Assembly (NCBI GenBank): GCA_024642205.1
Contig: JAHEBQ010000019.1
Location: forward strand, 1 to 64,000
From: Planctomycetaceae bacterium
Lineage (GTDB): Bacteria > Planctomycetota > Planctomycetia > Pirellulales > Pirellulaceae
Direction of reading: 5' to 3'
Length of the DNA stretch: 64,000 nt
How positions within the stretch are numbered: position 1 is the first letter of the stretch; every line of letters begins with the position of its first letter. The notes under the pieces were generated by a model, which saw only the letters and a list, made by a program, of their open reading frames with translations, was not told the origin of the DNA and did not search any database. This document shows, one piece after another, positions 17,162-24,844 of the stretch. Position numbers and translations under genes: made by a program.

Positions 17162-19577
17162 TTTCACCATCCTTCTTGACTTCCTCTTCCACCGGCTTCT
17201 TCTTTGCGTTGTCTCGATCTTTTGCGGTTCTCATGGGATTGTCGCCGCCCCTGCCAAACCGCGATCCTTTGAACATTTCGAAACGCGATTTCGCGATTCG
17301 GGGTGGAAAGTAGTTATTCTCCAGCGCGACATCCGCCGTTTCCAGTCTTGGATCAAGCGTCAGTGATTTGAGCGCTTTTTCGGTCGACAGAAGAGTGGTT
17401 ACCTTTTCATTATCCTGCTTCCAGATTTCGGCGGGAATTCGAACGTGCTGCTTCGTACCGTCTTCAAACTCGGCGTCATAGATAATCGGCATCACCAGCC
17501 CGCCGATGTTCTCAATGGAAATCAGGTAAAAATTACGTTTGGTCGCGACAAGTTCTTTTTCTTCCTCGGAAAGCGATTTGAAATACCTCTCAAAATTCTC
17601 GAGGTCTTCGGGAGTAACATCGAGTTCGTCGTAGTCAGTATAAAAATCCTTCAAGTCGGGATAACGGTTATCTCGCTTGACCAATTCTTTGTTTCGAGCT
17701 TCCGAATTCGATTCCGGACTCGCGTCACGCTCTTGACGGCGAATGTCTTTTTCGGTTTCGGGATTCTTGGTGTCGACATTCAACTGTCGGACATCGGTAA
17801 TGGCCAGATCAACATGTTCGTTGGAGTAGAACCAACCTCGCCAAAACCAGTCCAGATCGATTCCTGAAGCGTCTTCCATGGTGCGGAAAAAATCAGCCGG
17901 CATGGGGCGTTTGAATTTCCAGCGTTGAGCGTACTCCTTGAAAGCGTAGTCAAACAATTCTCGACCAAGAATCGTCTCCCGCAAAATGTTCAAAGCCGTT
18001 GCTGGTTTCGAATAAGCGTTGGGGCCAAACTGAAGGATCGACTCCGAGTTGGTCATGATGGGAACCTGATTGCGGCTCTTCATATAGTTGACGATGTCAC
18101 GGGGTTCTCCGCTTCGTGACGGATACCCGTCTTCCCATTCCTGTTCGGCCAGGTATTGCAGGAATGAGTTGAGGCCCTCGTCCATCCAAGTCCATTGCCG
18201 TTCGTCGGAATTCACGATCATCGGAAAATAATTGTGACCGACTTCGTGAATGACCACCGAGATCAAACCATATTTCGTTCCGGCTGAATAAGTACCGTCT
18301 TTCTCGGGCCGGGGACCGTTGAAACAGATCATGGGGTATTCCATTCCGCCCACGGGGCCATTGACCGAAATGGCGACAGGATAGGGATAATCAAACGTGT
18401 ACCGGGAGTAAACCTCCAACGTGTGAATAATCGCGTGAGTCGAGAATTTGCTCCACAGCGGCTCCCCCTCGTTGGGATAAAATGACATCGCCATCACGGG
18501 AAAGTCGCCCATGTTGTGCTGCATTGCATCCCAAATGAATTTTCGCGACGACGCGAACGCGAAATCGCGCACCTGATCAGCTTTGAAGATCCAGGTCTTC
18601 GTCCCCTCCGGTTTGTTCGATTCGTTCTTCTTGGCTTCTTCCGGCGTCACAATGAACACGGGCTTTTCAGTCGTTTTAGCCGTCTCCAACCGTTGACGCT
18701 GAACCTCCGTCAAGACCTGCTCCGGGTTGAGCAACGTTCCCGTGGAAGCGACGATGTGATCGTTGGGAGCGGTGATACGAACCACGTAGTCTCCCATTTC
18801 CAAAGTAAATTCGCCCCGCCCGAGAAATTGCTTGTGTTGCCAACCGGTTGCATCGGTATATGCACACAACCGCGGAAACCATTGCGCGACTTCGTAGATG
18901 TAGTTACCGTCTTCTTCAAAAAACTCGCACCCACTGCGTCCCCCGATGACGGACGAGTCATTGATCTTGTAGTTCCAGTCAATTTCAAACTTGAACGATT
19001 GCCCCGGATCAAGCAGACCAGGCAAATCGACCCGCATCATGGTTTTGACGATGGTATGCTTGAGCGGTTTTCTCGTTCTCGTGTCTTCACACCGCGTAAT
19101 GTTGAAACCTCCATCGAAGGCTTCGCTTGCCAGCATCATTTTCAGACCGCGAAATCCCATCCGTGAGACGTCATCGGTCGTTCGGATCAGATTCGCATCA
19201 GAGTCCGGGCGGTGGATATTGGCGTCAAGTTGAAGCCAAACGTATGACAGCTTGTCCTGGCTGTTGTTGGTGTAGGTAATGGCCTCTTTGCCAAACAACT
19301 CCTGCGTCTTGTCGTCCAGGCGAATATCAATTTCGTAATCGACTTTCTGTTGCCAATAACCACTTCCTGGCGCCCCAGATGCCGCCCGCGCAATGTTCGG
19401 CGTCGGCAAGATCTCTTCCATCTGTCGGAACTTGTCTTTTTGACTGAACTTCGGCCCGTCGTCCGGCTGGGCTTGTGGCATGGGTCGCTGCGCGAGTACG
19501 CCAGACGAGAAAAAACCAGCGGTTAGCACGACAAGGCAAACGACATATGGCAGTTTCAATGGGGTCTTGGGTTTCAT
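17154..19577 (-). CDS. M1-family zinc metallopeptidase, exported
   Basis: An 807-residue gluzincin aminopeptidase with a signal peptide (MKPKTPLKLPYVV..., cleavage near VLAQ). It shows the exopeptidase-type GGMEYP motif (~411), the zinc site HEVGH (444-448) and the downstream WMDEGLN with the third zinc ligand Glu (~467). The N-terminal beta domain and C-terminal extension with a charged tail (KKKPVEEEVKKDGENE) are as in long bacterial M1 relatives with ~800 residues. ATG 19577 is chosen over 19616 because it starts the signal peptide. It would trim peptides or process proteins in the periplasm. It overlaps the DUF6702-like gene. Confidence 0.93.
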   Translation of the reverse strand: MKPKTPLKLPYVVCLVVLTAGFFSSGVLAQRPMPQAQPDDGPKFSQKDKFRQMEEILPTPNIARAASGAPGSGYWQQKVDYEIDIRLDDKTQELFGKEAITYTNNSQDKLSYVWLQLDANIHRPDSDANLIRTTDDVSRMGFRGLKMMLASEAFDGGFNITRCEDTRTRKPLKHTIVKTMMRVDLPGLLDPGQSFKFEIDWNYKINDSSVIGGRSGCEFFEEDGNYIYEVAQWFPRLCAYTDATGWQHKQFLGRGEFTLEMGDYVVRITAPNDHIVASTGTLLNPEQVLTEVQRQRLETAKTTEKPVFIVTPEEAKKNESNKPEGTKTWIFKADQVRDFAFASSRKFIWDAMQHNMGDFPVMAMSFYPNEGEPLWSKFSTHAIIHTLEVYSRYTFDYPYPVAISVNGPVGGMEYPMICFNGPRPEKDGTYSAGTKYGLISVVIHEVGHNYFPMIVNSDERQWTWMDEGLNSFLQYLAEQEWEDGYPSRSGEPRDIVNYMKSRNQVPIMTNSESILQFGPNAYSKPATALNILRETILGRELFDYAFKEYAQRWKFKRPMPADFFRTMEDASGIDLDWFWRGWFYSNEHVDLAITDVRQLNVDTKNPETEKDIRRQERDASPESNSEARNKELVKRDNRYPDLKDFYTDYDELDVTPEDLENFERYFKSLSEEEKELVATKRNFYLISIENIGGLVMPIIYDAEFEDGTKQHVRIPAEIWKQDNEKVTTLLSTEKALKSLTLDPRLETADVALENNYFPPRIAKSRFEMFKGSRFGRGGDNPMRTAKDRDNAKKKPVEEEVKKDGENE

Positions 19578-19839
19578 GTGGGGATCCAGTTGATTCAAAA
19601 TCGGCGACGGAAGCATCGTGTGAGGTAAAAATCAGACTCTCTATTGTAAGCTCGCCATCGTATTTGGCACGACCACCATTTGCAAATTGGATCTGGATTT
19701 TGCGGGAACCAACCGGTTTTGACGACGAAGCCACATCGCGTTGGCACTCCTCTGTGTGTGGGCATACAGTTAAACGGTTGCAAAATTCGCTTGTTTACTT
19801 GATGTAGGTCGACGCCGCCCTGGAACAGGCGGGTCTCAT

Positions 19840-20481
19840 TCAATCGTAGACGTCCGATTTCGGCCGTGAAACCACGATGTAAATCAAGGCGATCAAGTCG
19901 AAGGTGGCATGCGAGATCGCCGGAACAAGCCAGGTTCCCGTCCAAACCATCGTGACACCCAGATACGCTCCAACTATTGCCGAGGTGATGGCGTATGTCT
20001 TGTTGACCCAGTGACAAACGCCGAAAGCCAGACTGGCGATCGTAATGCCTGCCGCGATCGAGACAGTTGATCCGAGCGTTGGTTCCAAAACGGAAGTGAT
20101 TCCTCCCTGCAGGCACCAGCGAAAAAACAACTCTTCGCCAATCCCCGCCATGATCGAAAGCACCAAGAGTTCCAGATAACTGGAATCGCAGAACATCGGG
20201 CGAAGCTGCAAATCGATGACCCGTCGCATCGGACGAAAAAAACCCGGTGTCCAAAAGTGAAACAGGACCAGATACATCAGCATTGGCAGCACCAGAATCA
20301 GGCCCCAACGAACCGCGTAGGTCCATGTTTGCCATGGGACTGGGCCAAGCGGCTGTTGGCGGTCATAAAATCCAAGCCAACCCAACAGGAGACCCAATGC
20401 CATTACGCCGCCCTCGACGAGCAACCCTACCCAGATCAGACTAAGTCCGCTCCTGGATTGAGATTCGAAGCTATCGGGCAT
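19840..20481 (-). CDS. CPBP-family intramembrane metalloprotease
   Basis: From ATG 20481 a 213-residue membrane protein with about six hydrophobic segments. Motifs of the CPBP (CAAX protease and bacteriocin-processing, Abi) family are intact: GEELFFRW (EExxxR), FGVCHW (FxxxH) and SHATFDLIAL (HxxxD). Such glutamate-type intramembrane proteases have roles from prenyl-protein processing to self-immunity; here no bacteriocin gene is adjacent apart from the unusual Cys-Cys repeat gene read divergently 370 bp away. The extra 36 codons back to 20589 show no membrane or motif content. Confidence 0.88.
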   Translation of the reverse strand: MPDSFESQSRSGLSLIWVGLLVEGGVMALGLLLGWLGFYDRQQPLGPVPWQTWTYAVRWGLILVLPMLMYLVLFHFWTPGFFRPMRRVIDLQLRPMFCDSSYLELLVLSIMAGIGEELFFRWCLQGGITSVLEPTLGSTVSIAAGITIASLAFGVCHWVNKTYAITSAIVGAYLGVTMVWTGTWLVPAISHATFDLIALIYIVVSRPKSDVYD

Positions 20482-20851
20482 TTGTGTCCAACTCTCAAAT
20501 GACCAAGGAAAACAGGAAAACAGGCCAAAACCGGCCGGTAATTCATCATTCTCAACACTCAAATCAACAGTCGTAAAATATATCCCCAAATCGTTGGGGA
20601 GGAATTTGAACTGAGTTTGCCGACGTTATCTCGTTTTAAGCTCCAACAAACTGGGGCGAAAGGTGGGTTTTTCGATGTCCTCACCAACGGAGTGCGAACT
20701 CTTGCAAAAATGTATTGAAATTTTTGCATGTTCGGTCCACTAATGTGCTTCGACTTGTTGACAGTCAACCACCCAGCGAATACCGTCATGACAGTTAAAT
20801 TCACCTTGAATTCACCGTGTTTCGATTCTTAGCGATAGGAGACCCATATCA
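20482..20851. other. Divergent promoter region with two hairpins
   Basis: The 370-bp region between the CPBP gene and the Cys-Cys repeat gene holds an inverted repeat CCCCAA-ATCG-TTGGGG (20584-20599), the 26-bp palindrome described separately, and a TTGACA at 20758-20763 that could be a -35 element although only a weak TACCGT follows at 17 bp. An AGGAG at 20837-20841 serves the repeat gene. Confidence 0.45.
20703..20728. promoter_or_regulatory. Perfect 9-bp inverted repeat upstream of Cys-Cys repeat gene
   Basis: TGCAAAAAT and ATTTTTGCA face each other across 8 bases, about 125 bp before the start codon of the small secreted repeat protein. The AT-rich arms and lack of a following T-run fit a protein-binding site upstream of a promoter rather than a terminator. 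The binding factor is unknown. Confidence 0.4.
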
Positions 20852-21160
20852 ATGAATCGCGTATTTTGCTCGCTGATCGTATTCAGCATGTTGTTGATGG
20901 CCAATACTGCCGACGCTGGCATTTTTGGTTGTTGTAAGAAGAAGAGTTGTTGCCCAACACCTTGTTGTGCACCTGCTCCTGCACCTTGTTGTGCACCCGC
21001 TCCTGCACCTTGTTGTGCACCTGCTCCTGCACCTTGTTGTGCACCTGCACCAGCTCCTTGCTGTGCTGCTCCTGCACCTTGCTGTGCAGCTGCTCCTGCA
21101 CCTTGCTGTGCACCGAAAAGAACAGCTCGTCTGTTTTCGCGGAAGAACAAATGCTGCTAA
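20852..21160 (+). CDS. Small secreted Cys-Cys/Ala-Pro repeat protein
   Basis: A 102-residue protein with a clean signal peptide (MNRVFCSLIVFSMLLMANTADA), then IFGCCKKKSCC and a run of PCCAPAPA octads (four perfect, then shortened CCAAPAP and CCAAAPAP forms), and a basic C-terminus ending KNKCC. The mature part has ten Cys-Cys pairs. The frame is set by AGGAG upstream, by the signal peptide and by a strong terminator directly behind. No catalytic fold is possible; paired cysteines spaced by Ala-Pro linkers suggest metal or disulfide-based wall or matrix material, as planctomycete envelopes are rich in cystine-bridged protein. Function is unknown; that link is inference. Confidence 0.85.
   Translation: MNRVFCSLIVFSMLLMANTADAGIFGCCKKKSCCPTPCCAPAPAPCCAPAPAPCCAPAPAPCCAPAPAPCCAAPAPCCAAAPAPCCAPKRTARLFSRKNKCC
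20960..21118 (+). repeat. 24-bp tandem coding repeat (PCCAPAPA units)
   Basis: The unit of 24 bases runs CCT-TGT-TGT-GCA-CCT-GCT-CCT-GCA; four copies are almost identical at DNA level and later copies are shortened by one or two codons with Cys codons still TGC/TGT pairs. The near-identity of the DNA shows recent expansion by slippage or recombination, so copy number probably varies between strains. Confidence 0.9.
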
Positions 21161-21190
21161 GGCAAGCGTAAAATTTGCTTTATCAAAAAG

Positions 21191-21221
21191 CCGAACCTGT
21201 TCTTCAGGTTCGGTTTTTTTT
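21191..21221 (+). terminator. Rho-independent terminator behind the repeat gene
   Basis: Perfect 9-bp stem CCGAACCTG / CAGGTTCGG with a 5-base loop followed by eight T. It lies 31 bp behind the stop codon at 21160, making the repeat gene a single transcription unit separate from the aldo/keto reductase. Confidence 0.93.
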
Positions 21222-21288
21222 GCATACCTGGCGACGCGACTCACCATCGTTTTCTAGTGGCGCAGCCTTCACCTAACAGAAGTTGGCC

Positions 21289-22257
21289 ATGGCAAATATT
21301 GGCTTGGGATTGGCAGCCCTTGGTCGTCCCGGTTACATCAACCTCGGGCATAGTGATGATCTCAACAACAAGCATTCGATCAGTGCTATGCGAAACAACG
21401 CATTTGCAACATTGGATGCCGCATGGAAACTTGGCATACGATATTTTGATGTAGCTCGCTCGTATGGCCGTGCCGAAGAGTTCCTTGGGTCCTGGATTCG
21501 AACTCGTGACATTTCACCTGACCAGGTCACGGTTGGCTCGAAATGGGGGTACACGTACACGGCAGCCTGGCAGGTTCAAACACCGCCGGGTGTTAAACAC
21601 GAGGTTAAACGACATGAATTGCCGGTACTGCAAAGCCAGTTTTCCGGTACGATCAAAAACCTGGGTACGCATTTACATCTGTACCAGATCCACTCGGCAA
21701 CGATGAATAGCGGCGTATTGGAGAACCAGGAAGTGCTCGCGTTTCTTAACCGTATCCGCAAGACCGGTATTCGGGTCGGATTATCTGTTTCCGGGCCGGA
21801 ACAATCGGAAACGATCGAGAAAGCAATATCGGTCAATATCGATGGAGTCCCGCTGTTTAGCTCCGTCCAGGCGACCTGGAACCTGTTGGAAAGATCTGCC
21901 GGTCCGACTCTTGCCAAAGCAAGCAGACAAGGCCTGACCGTGATCGTCAAGGAAGGAGTCGCCAATGGTCGTCTGACGATCAAGAACCAGACTCCCGAAT
22001 TTGCGAACCAATTCCGCCTGTTGAAACGAGTCGCAGCCGAGTATGAGTCCACGATCGATGCGATTTCGCTGGCTGCTGCACTCAATCAGCCCTGGGCCAA
22101 CATCGTTCTCAGTGGCGCGGCAAACATCGATCACCTCAAGTCCAATGTCGCCGCTCAAGAACTTCGCTGGTCCAGCGCTATCGCGGAAAAACTGGAATCG
22201 CTAATCGAACCGCCACAACAATACTGGGCAACGCGTTCACAAATGCCGTGGAATTAG
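21289..22257 (+). CDS. Aldo/keto reductase
   Basis: A 322-residue protein of the AKR (alpha/beta)8 barrel family. The catalytic tetrad is visible as FDVARSYGRAEEFLG (Asp ~54, Tyr ~59), GSKWGY (Lys ~85) and YQIHSAT (His ~135). It would reduce an aldehyde or ketone with NAD(P)H. The C-terminal cofactor segment NIVLSGAANIDHLKSN is typical. ATG 21289 is preferred over a TTG two codons earlier. It follows the terminator of the repeat gene and has no operon partner; substrate unknown. Confidence 0.9.
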   Translation: MANIGLGLAALGRPGYINLGHSDDLNNKHSISAMRNNAFATLDAAWKLGIRYFDVARSYGRAEEFLGSWIRTRDISPDQVTVGSKWGYTYTAAWQVQTPPGVKHEVKRHELPVLQSQFSGTIKNLGTHLHLYQIHSATMNSGVLENQEVLAFLNRIRKTGIRVGLSVSGPEQSETIEKAISVNIDGVPLFSSVQATWNLLERSAGPTLAKASRQGLTVIVKEGVANGRLTIKNQTPEFANQFRLLKRVAAEYESTIDAISLAAALNQPWANIVLSGAANIDHLKSNVAAQELRWSSAIAEKLESLIEPPQQYWATRSQMPWN

Positions 22258-22514
22258 CAAGATTTCCTACCGAGCCGAATGTTCTGAGAATGTGTTTTTC
22301 CGGCGTTCGAATCATCACACAACAAATCCCCTTTTCGTTCCGCTCGCTAAGACGCAAGCCTTCAAATTGCCCGTTAGATCACCAGTACTGTAAACGCGCC
22401 CGGCTACAGGCAGAATACCAGGCTCTCACGGCCCAACGCTCGATATCACCACAGCCGTACCCCGCGGGTTCTCGCCATCGCTTCGCGCTACCGGCATCGC
22501 AATTCCGTCGCGAG

Positions 22515-23468
22515 TTATTCCGTAGCTGCGACGGGTTCCGGCTCGATCGAGGGCCCCGCGATCTGAACAAAGATGTCGTGCAGCGATGGCTTGACTACTT
22601 CGAAATGCGAAATGGTTCGCTGGTTTGAAAGCTGGCAAAGAACCTGCTGAATCCGACTGGGATCATCCAACCAGAATTGATGATAACGACCATCAAATTT
22701 GATATTTGAAATGCCCGGCAAATCAGGAACTGGGGATTCCCCAAATTCGTTGACTCCTCCGTCAGCCGGAAAATGCTCAACACGCAAGCGAACTTCGTTT
22801 GCGGGATACATCGACTGAATCGAATGCAAAGTTCCGTCGAGAACCTTTTTTCCGTTAAAAATCATGAAGATTGTGTCGCACATTCTCTCCGCCATCTCCA
22901 TGTCGTGCGTCGAGAATACGATGGTCGTCCCGCGCGCGCGCAAACTTCGCACCGCATCTCGCAGTGACTCGAGATTGACAGGGTCAAGTCCGCTGAATGG
23001 TTCATCCAGTATGACGAGTTTTGGTTTGGCGACGACGGATGAAATGAACTGAATTTTTTGTGCCATTCCTTTGGAAAGGGCATCCACCTTCTTGTTCGCC
23101 CACTCCGTCGCCCCCAGTCGTTTCAACCAGTAGTCGATTTCTGGTTGGCAATCATAAAATCCCTTCAGCCTCGCGTAGTAGGTCAACACGTCGCGGACCT
23201 TCATTCGCTTGTACAACCCCCGCTCTTCCGGCAAATAACCCAGTCGGTTGTCGGCAGTCTTACCATCCGTTTGGCCGAGGACCTTGACCGTACCTTCGTC
23301 GGGCTGAAAGATACGCAAGATCATTCTTAACGTCGTTGTTTTTCCGGAACCATTGGGTCCGATAAAACCGTAGATCGAGCCTTCCGGAACAACGAGGTCG
23401 ATCTTGTCGACCGCCGTTTGCTTCCCAAACCGCTTGGTTACGTGGCTAAGTTCAATCGCGTTAGACAT
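22515..23468 (-). CDS. ABC transporter ATP-binding protein (ABC-2 type)
   Basis: A 317-residue ATPase from ATG 23468. Walker A GPNGSGKTTT, signature LSKGMAQKIQF, Walker B KLVILDEPFSGLD and the H-loop STHDME are complete. The LGYLPEERGLYKRMKV stretch and a ~90-residue C-terminal extension resembling DUF4162 place it with NatA-type export ATPases, whose membrane partner normally is an ABC-2 permease gene directly behind. Here the downstream side holds no permease: the next gene is the convergent aldo/keto reductase. It is therefore an orphan ATPase in this window. The longer frame upstream of 23468 has no family match. Confidence 0.92.
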   Translation of the reverse strand: MSNAIELSHVTKRFGKQTAVDKIDLVVPEGSIYGFIGPNGSGKTTTLRMILRIFQPDEGTVKVLGQTDGKTADNRLGYLPEERGLYKRMKVRDVLTYYARLKGFYDCQPEIDYWLKRLGATEWANKKVDALSKGMAQKIQFISSVVAKPKLVILDEPFSGLDPVNLESLRDAVRSLRARGTTIVFSTHDMEMAERMCDTIFMIFNGKKVLDGTLHSIQSMYPANEVRLRVEHFPADGGVNEFGESPVPDLPGISNIKFDGRYHQFWLDDPSRIQQVLCQLSNQRTISHFEVVKPSLHDIFVQIAGPSIEPEPVAATE

Positions 23469-23682
23469 GCTGTGGATCGTTGGACGCGGCGGTTGGCGAG
23501 TAATGGCGGTGGGCAAGGAATTGAATACGGTCGACCCGGAGATCATTCGCTGCCAAGCTTCCCATTCTAGTTACGACCGATGGATTCTTCCACAAGGATC
23601 CCGTCGCTGGATCGCTTTTTGATCCCGTAATTGGCGTACCGGCGGTCCACATGGCAATTCACGAAAACACACTCGCCCAGTT

Positions 23683-24567
23683 TCAAAGCTCCTCGCCGCA
23701 GTACTTGCAATATGCGGCGTCAAAATCATGGTTCTCGGTGAGACACGAAGGACACGAGATCGTTGAGATGACTTTCCTTTTCTTTCTATCCAGGATTTCG
23801 GCCGAAACAAATCCGGTCGGGACGATAATCAGGCTGTAGCCAACCAGGATCAGTATCGCAGATACGACCTTGCCCGCCGTGGTTACCGGTACGATATCTC
23901 CAAAACCGACGGTGGTCATCGTCACGATTGCCCAGTAGATCCCGTTCGGTATCGATGTGAAACCGGATGTCGAAATCATCTCACCCGGTTTGCCGGTTGG
24001 ATCCTGAACCTTGGGTCCCCAACCATGCTCAATCTCGTACATCACCGTTCCTGCGACCGTAACAATGATCATCACAACCATCAGGAACACAATGATCTTT
24101 CCGCGCGCTCGCCAAATTGCATCTCCCAAATCCTCCCCCTCGTACTGGAACCAGGACAGGTTCAGAATTCTGAACACACGCAGTAGTCGTAACGAACGAA
24201 TCGCAGAAAACGAACTGGTATTGGCACCTCCACCGAACATCAGCAACAGGTAATCCGGAAGGATGGCAAGCAAATCAATGACACCCCAGAAACTGAAAAT
24301 ATACTTCCACGGTTTCTTGACGCAGTAGATCCGCAAAGCGTACTCGATCGTAAACAGGCCAGTGAAAACCCACTTGGCGATTGCAAGCAGTGCGTGCCAC
24401 TGTTCGCCGCCACCCTGGACGGTCTCGAGACTGTTCGAAATCACGCTGAGGACGATGACCAGCAATAACAACACGTCGAACGCCAATCCGGCCGGCGTAT
24501 GGGCTTCAAAAATGATCTCATGAATCTTGTCCCGGACCGATGCGAGTTCGCTTTTGTTGGATGACAT
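23683..24567 (-). CDS. Voltage-gated-type potassium channel with zinc ribbon
   Basis: A 294-residue membrane protein starting at ATG 24567 behind AGGA. Six hydrophobic segments are recognisable; the fourth region reads AIRSLRLLRVFRIL with regularly spaced arginines, as in S4 voltage sensors, and the pore has TMTTVGFGDIVP, the K+ selectivity filter. The C-terminus after S6 (RKKRK) ends in CPSCLTENHDFDAAYCKYCGEEL, a four-cysteine zinc ribbon in the cytoplasm. The channel body is ordinary for the ion-transport family; the ribbon is an uncommon addition that may gate by metal or redox state, which is inference. It has no operon partner. Confidence 0.93.
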   Translation of the reverse strand: MSSNKSELASVRDKIHEIIFEAHTPAGLAFDVLLLLVIVLSVISNSLETVQGGGEQWHALLAIAKWVFTGLFTIEYALRIYCVKKPWKYIFSFWGVIDLLAILPDYLLLMFGGGANTSSFSAIRSLRLLRVFRILNLSWFQYEGEDLGDAIWRARGKIIVFLMVVMIIVTVAGTVMYEIEHGWGPKVQDPTGKPGEMISTSGFTSIPNGIYWAIVTMTTVGFGDIVPVTTAGKVVSAILILVGYSLIIVPTGFVSAEILDRKKRKVISTISCPSCLTENHDFDAAYCKYCGEEL

Positions 24568-24769
24568 GAAATCCTGGATCAAAGTGAAAAACGTGGCGGC
24601 AGCGCGGATGGCAAGTGTTCCGCTGCCGGAGAATCGGAAAGGAAACGCTCAATTCAATCTTAAAATCTCCAGCCCGTTTTTCCTATCGGAATCGCGCCTC
24701 AATCCCACCGAACCGCTGCAAAAATTGAAATAATCCCAACCCTCAAACTTGAGGTCCGGTTCAGACCAT

Positions 24770-24799
24770 AAAAAAATCCGTTGCAGAAACTGCAACGGA
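24770..24799 (-). terminator. Rho-independent terminator of the M28 peptidase gene
   Basis: On the minus strand a perfect 10-bp stem TCCGTTGCAG / CTGCAACGGA with a 3-base loop is followed by seven T. It lies 45 bp behind the stop codon at 24845 and ends the peptidase transcript before the potassium channel gene. Confidence 0.93.
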
Positions 24800-24844
24800 C
24801 TTGAAATCAGTGAAGGAGAAACCCAAACGGATGTCGACAAACGA

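Noticed and set aside
20758..20786. TTGACA plus TACCGT as promoter of the Cys-Cys repeat gene
   Set aside because: The -35 matches perfectly, but the -10 at 17 bp fits only half the consensus, so it was not entered as a promoter.
20812..21247. Several long frames on both strands over the Cys-Cys repeats
   Set aside because: The repeat unit is a multiple of three bases, so every frame without stop in one unit stays open. Only the 20852 frame has a signal peptide, ribosome-binding site and terminator.
24741..24754. Palindrome CCTCAA-AC-TTGAGG near the M28 terminator
   Set aside because: Short, with a loop of two bases and no T-run; the real terminator is the stronger hairpin at 24770-24799.
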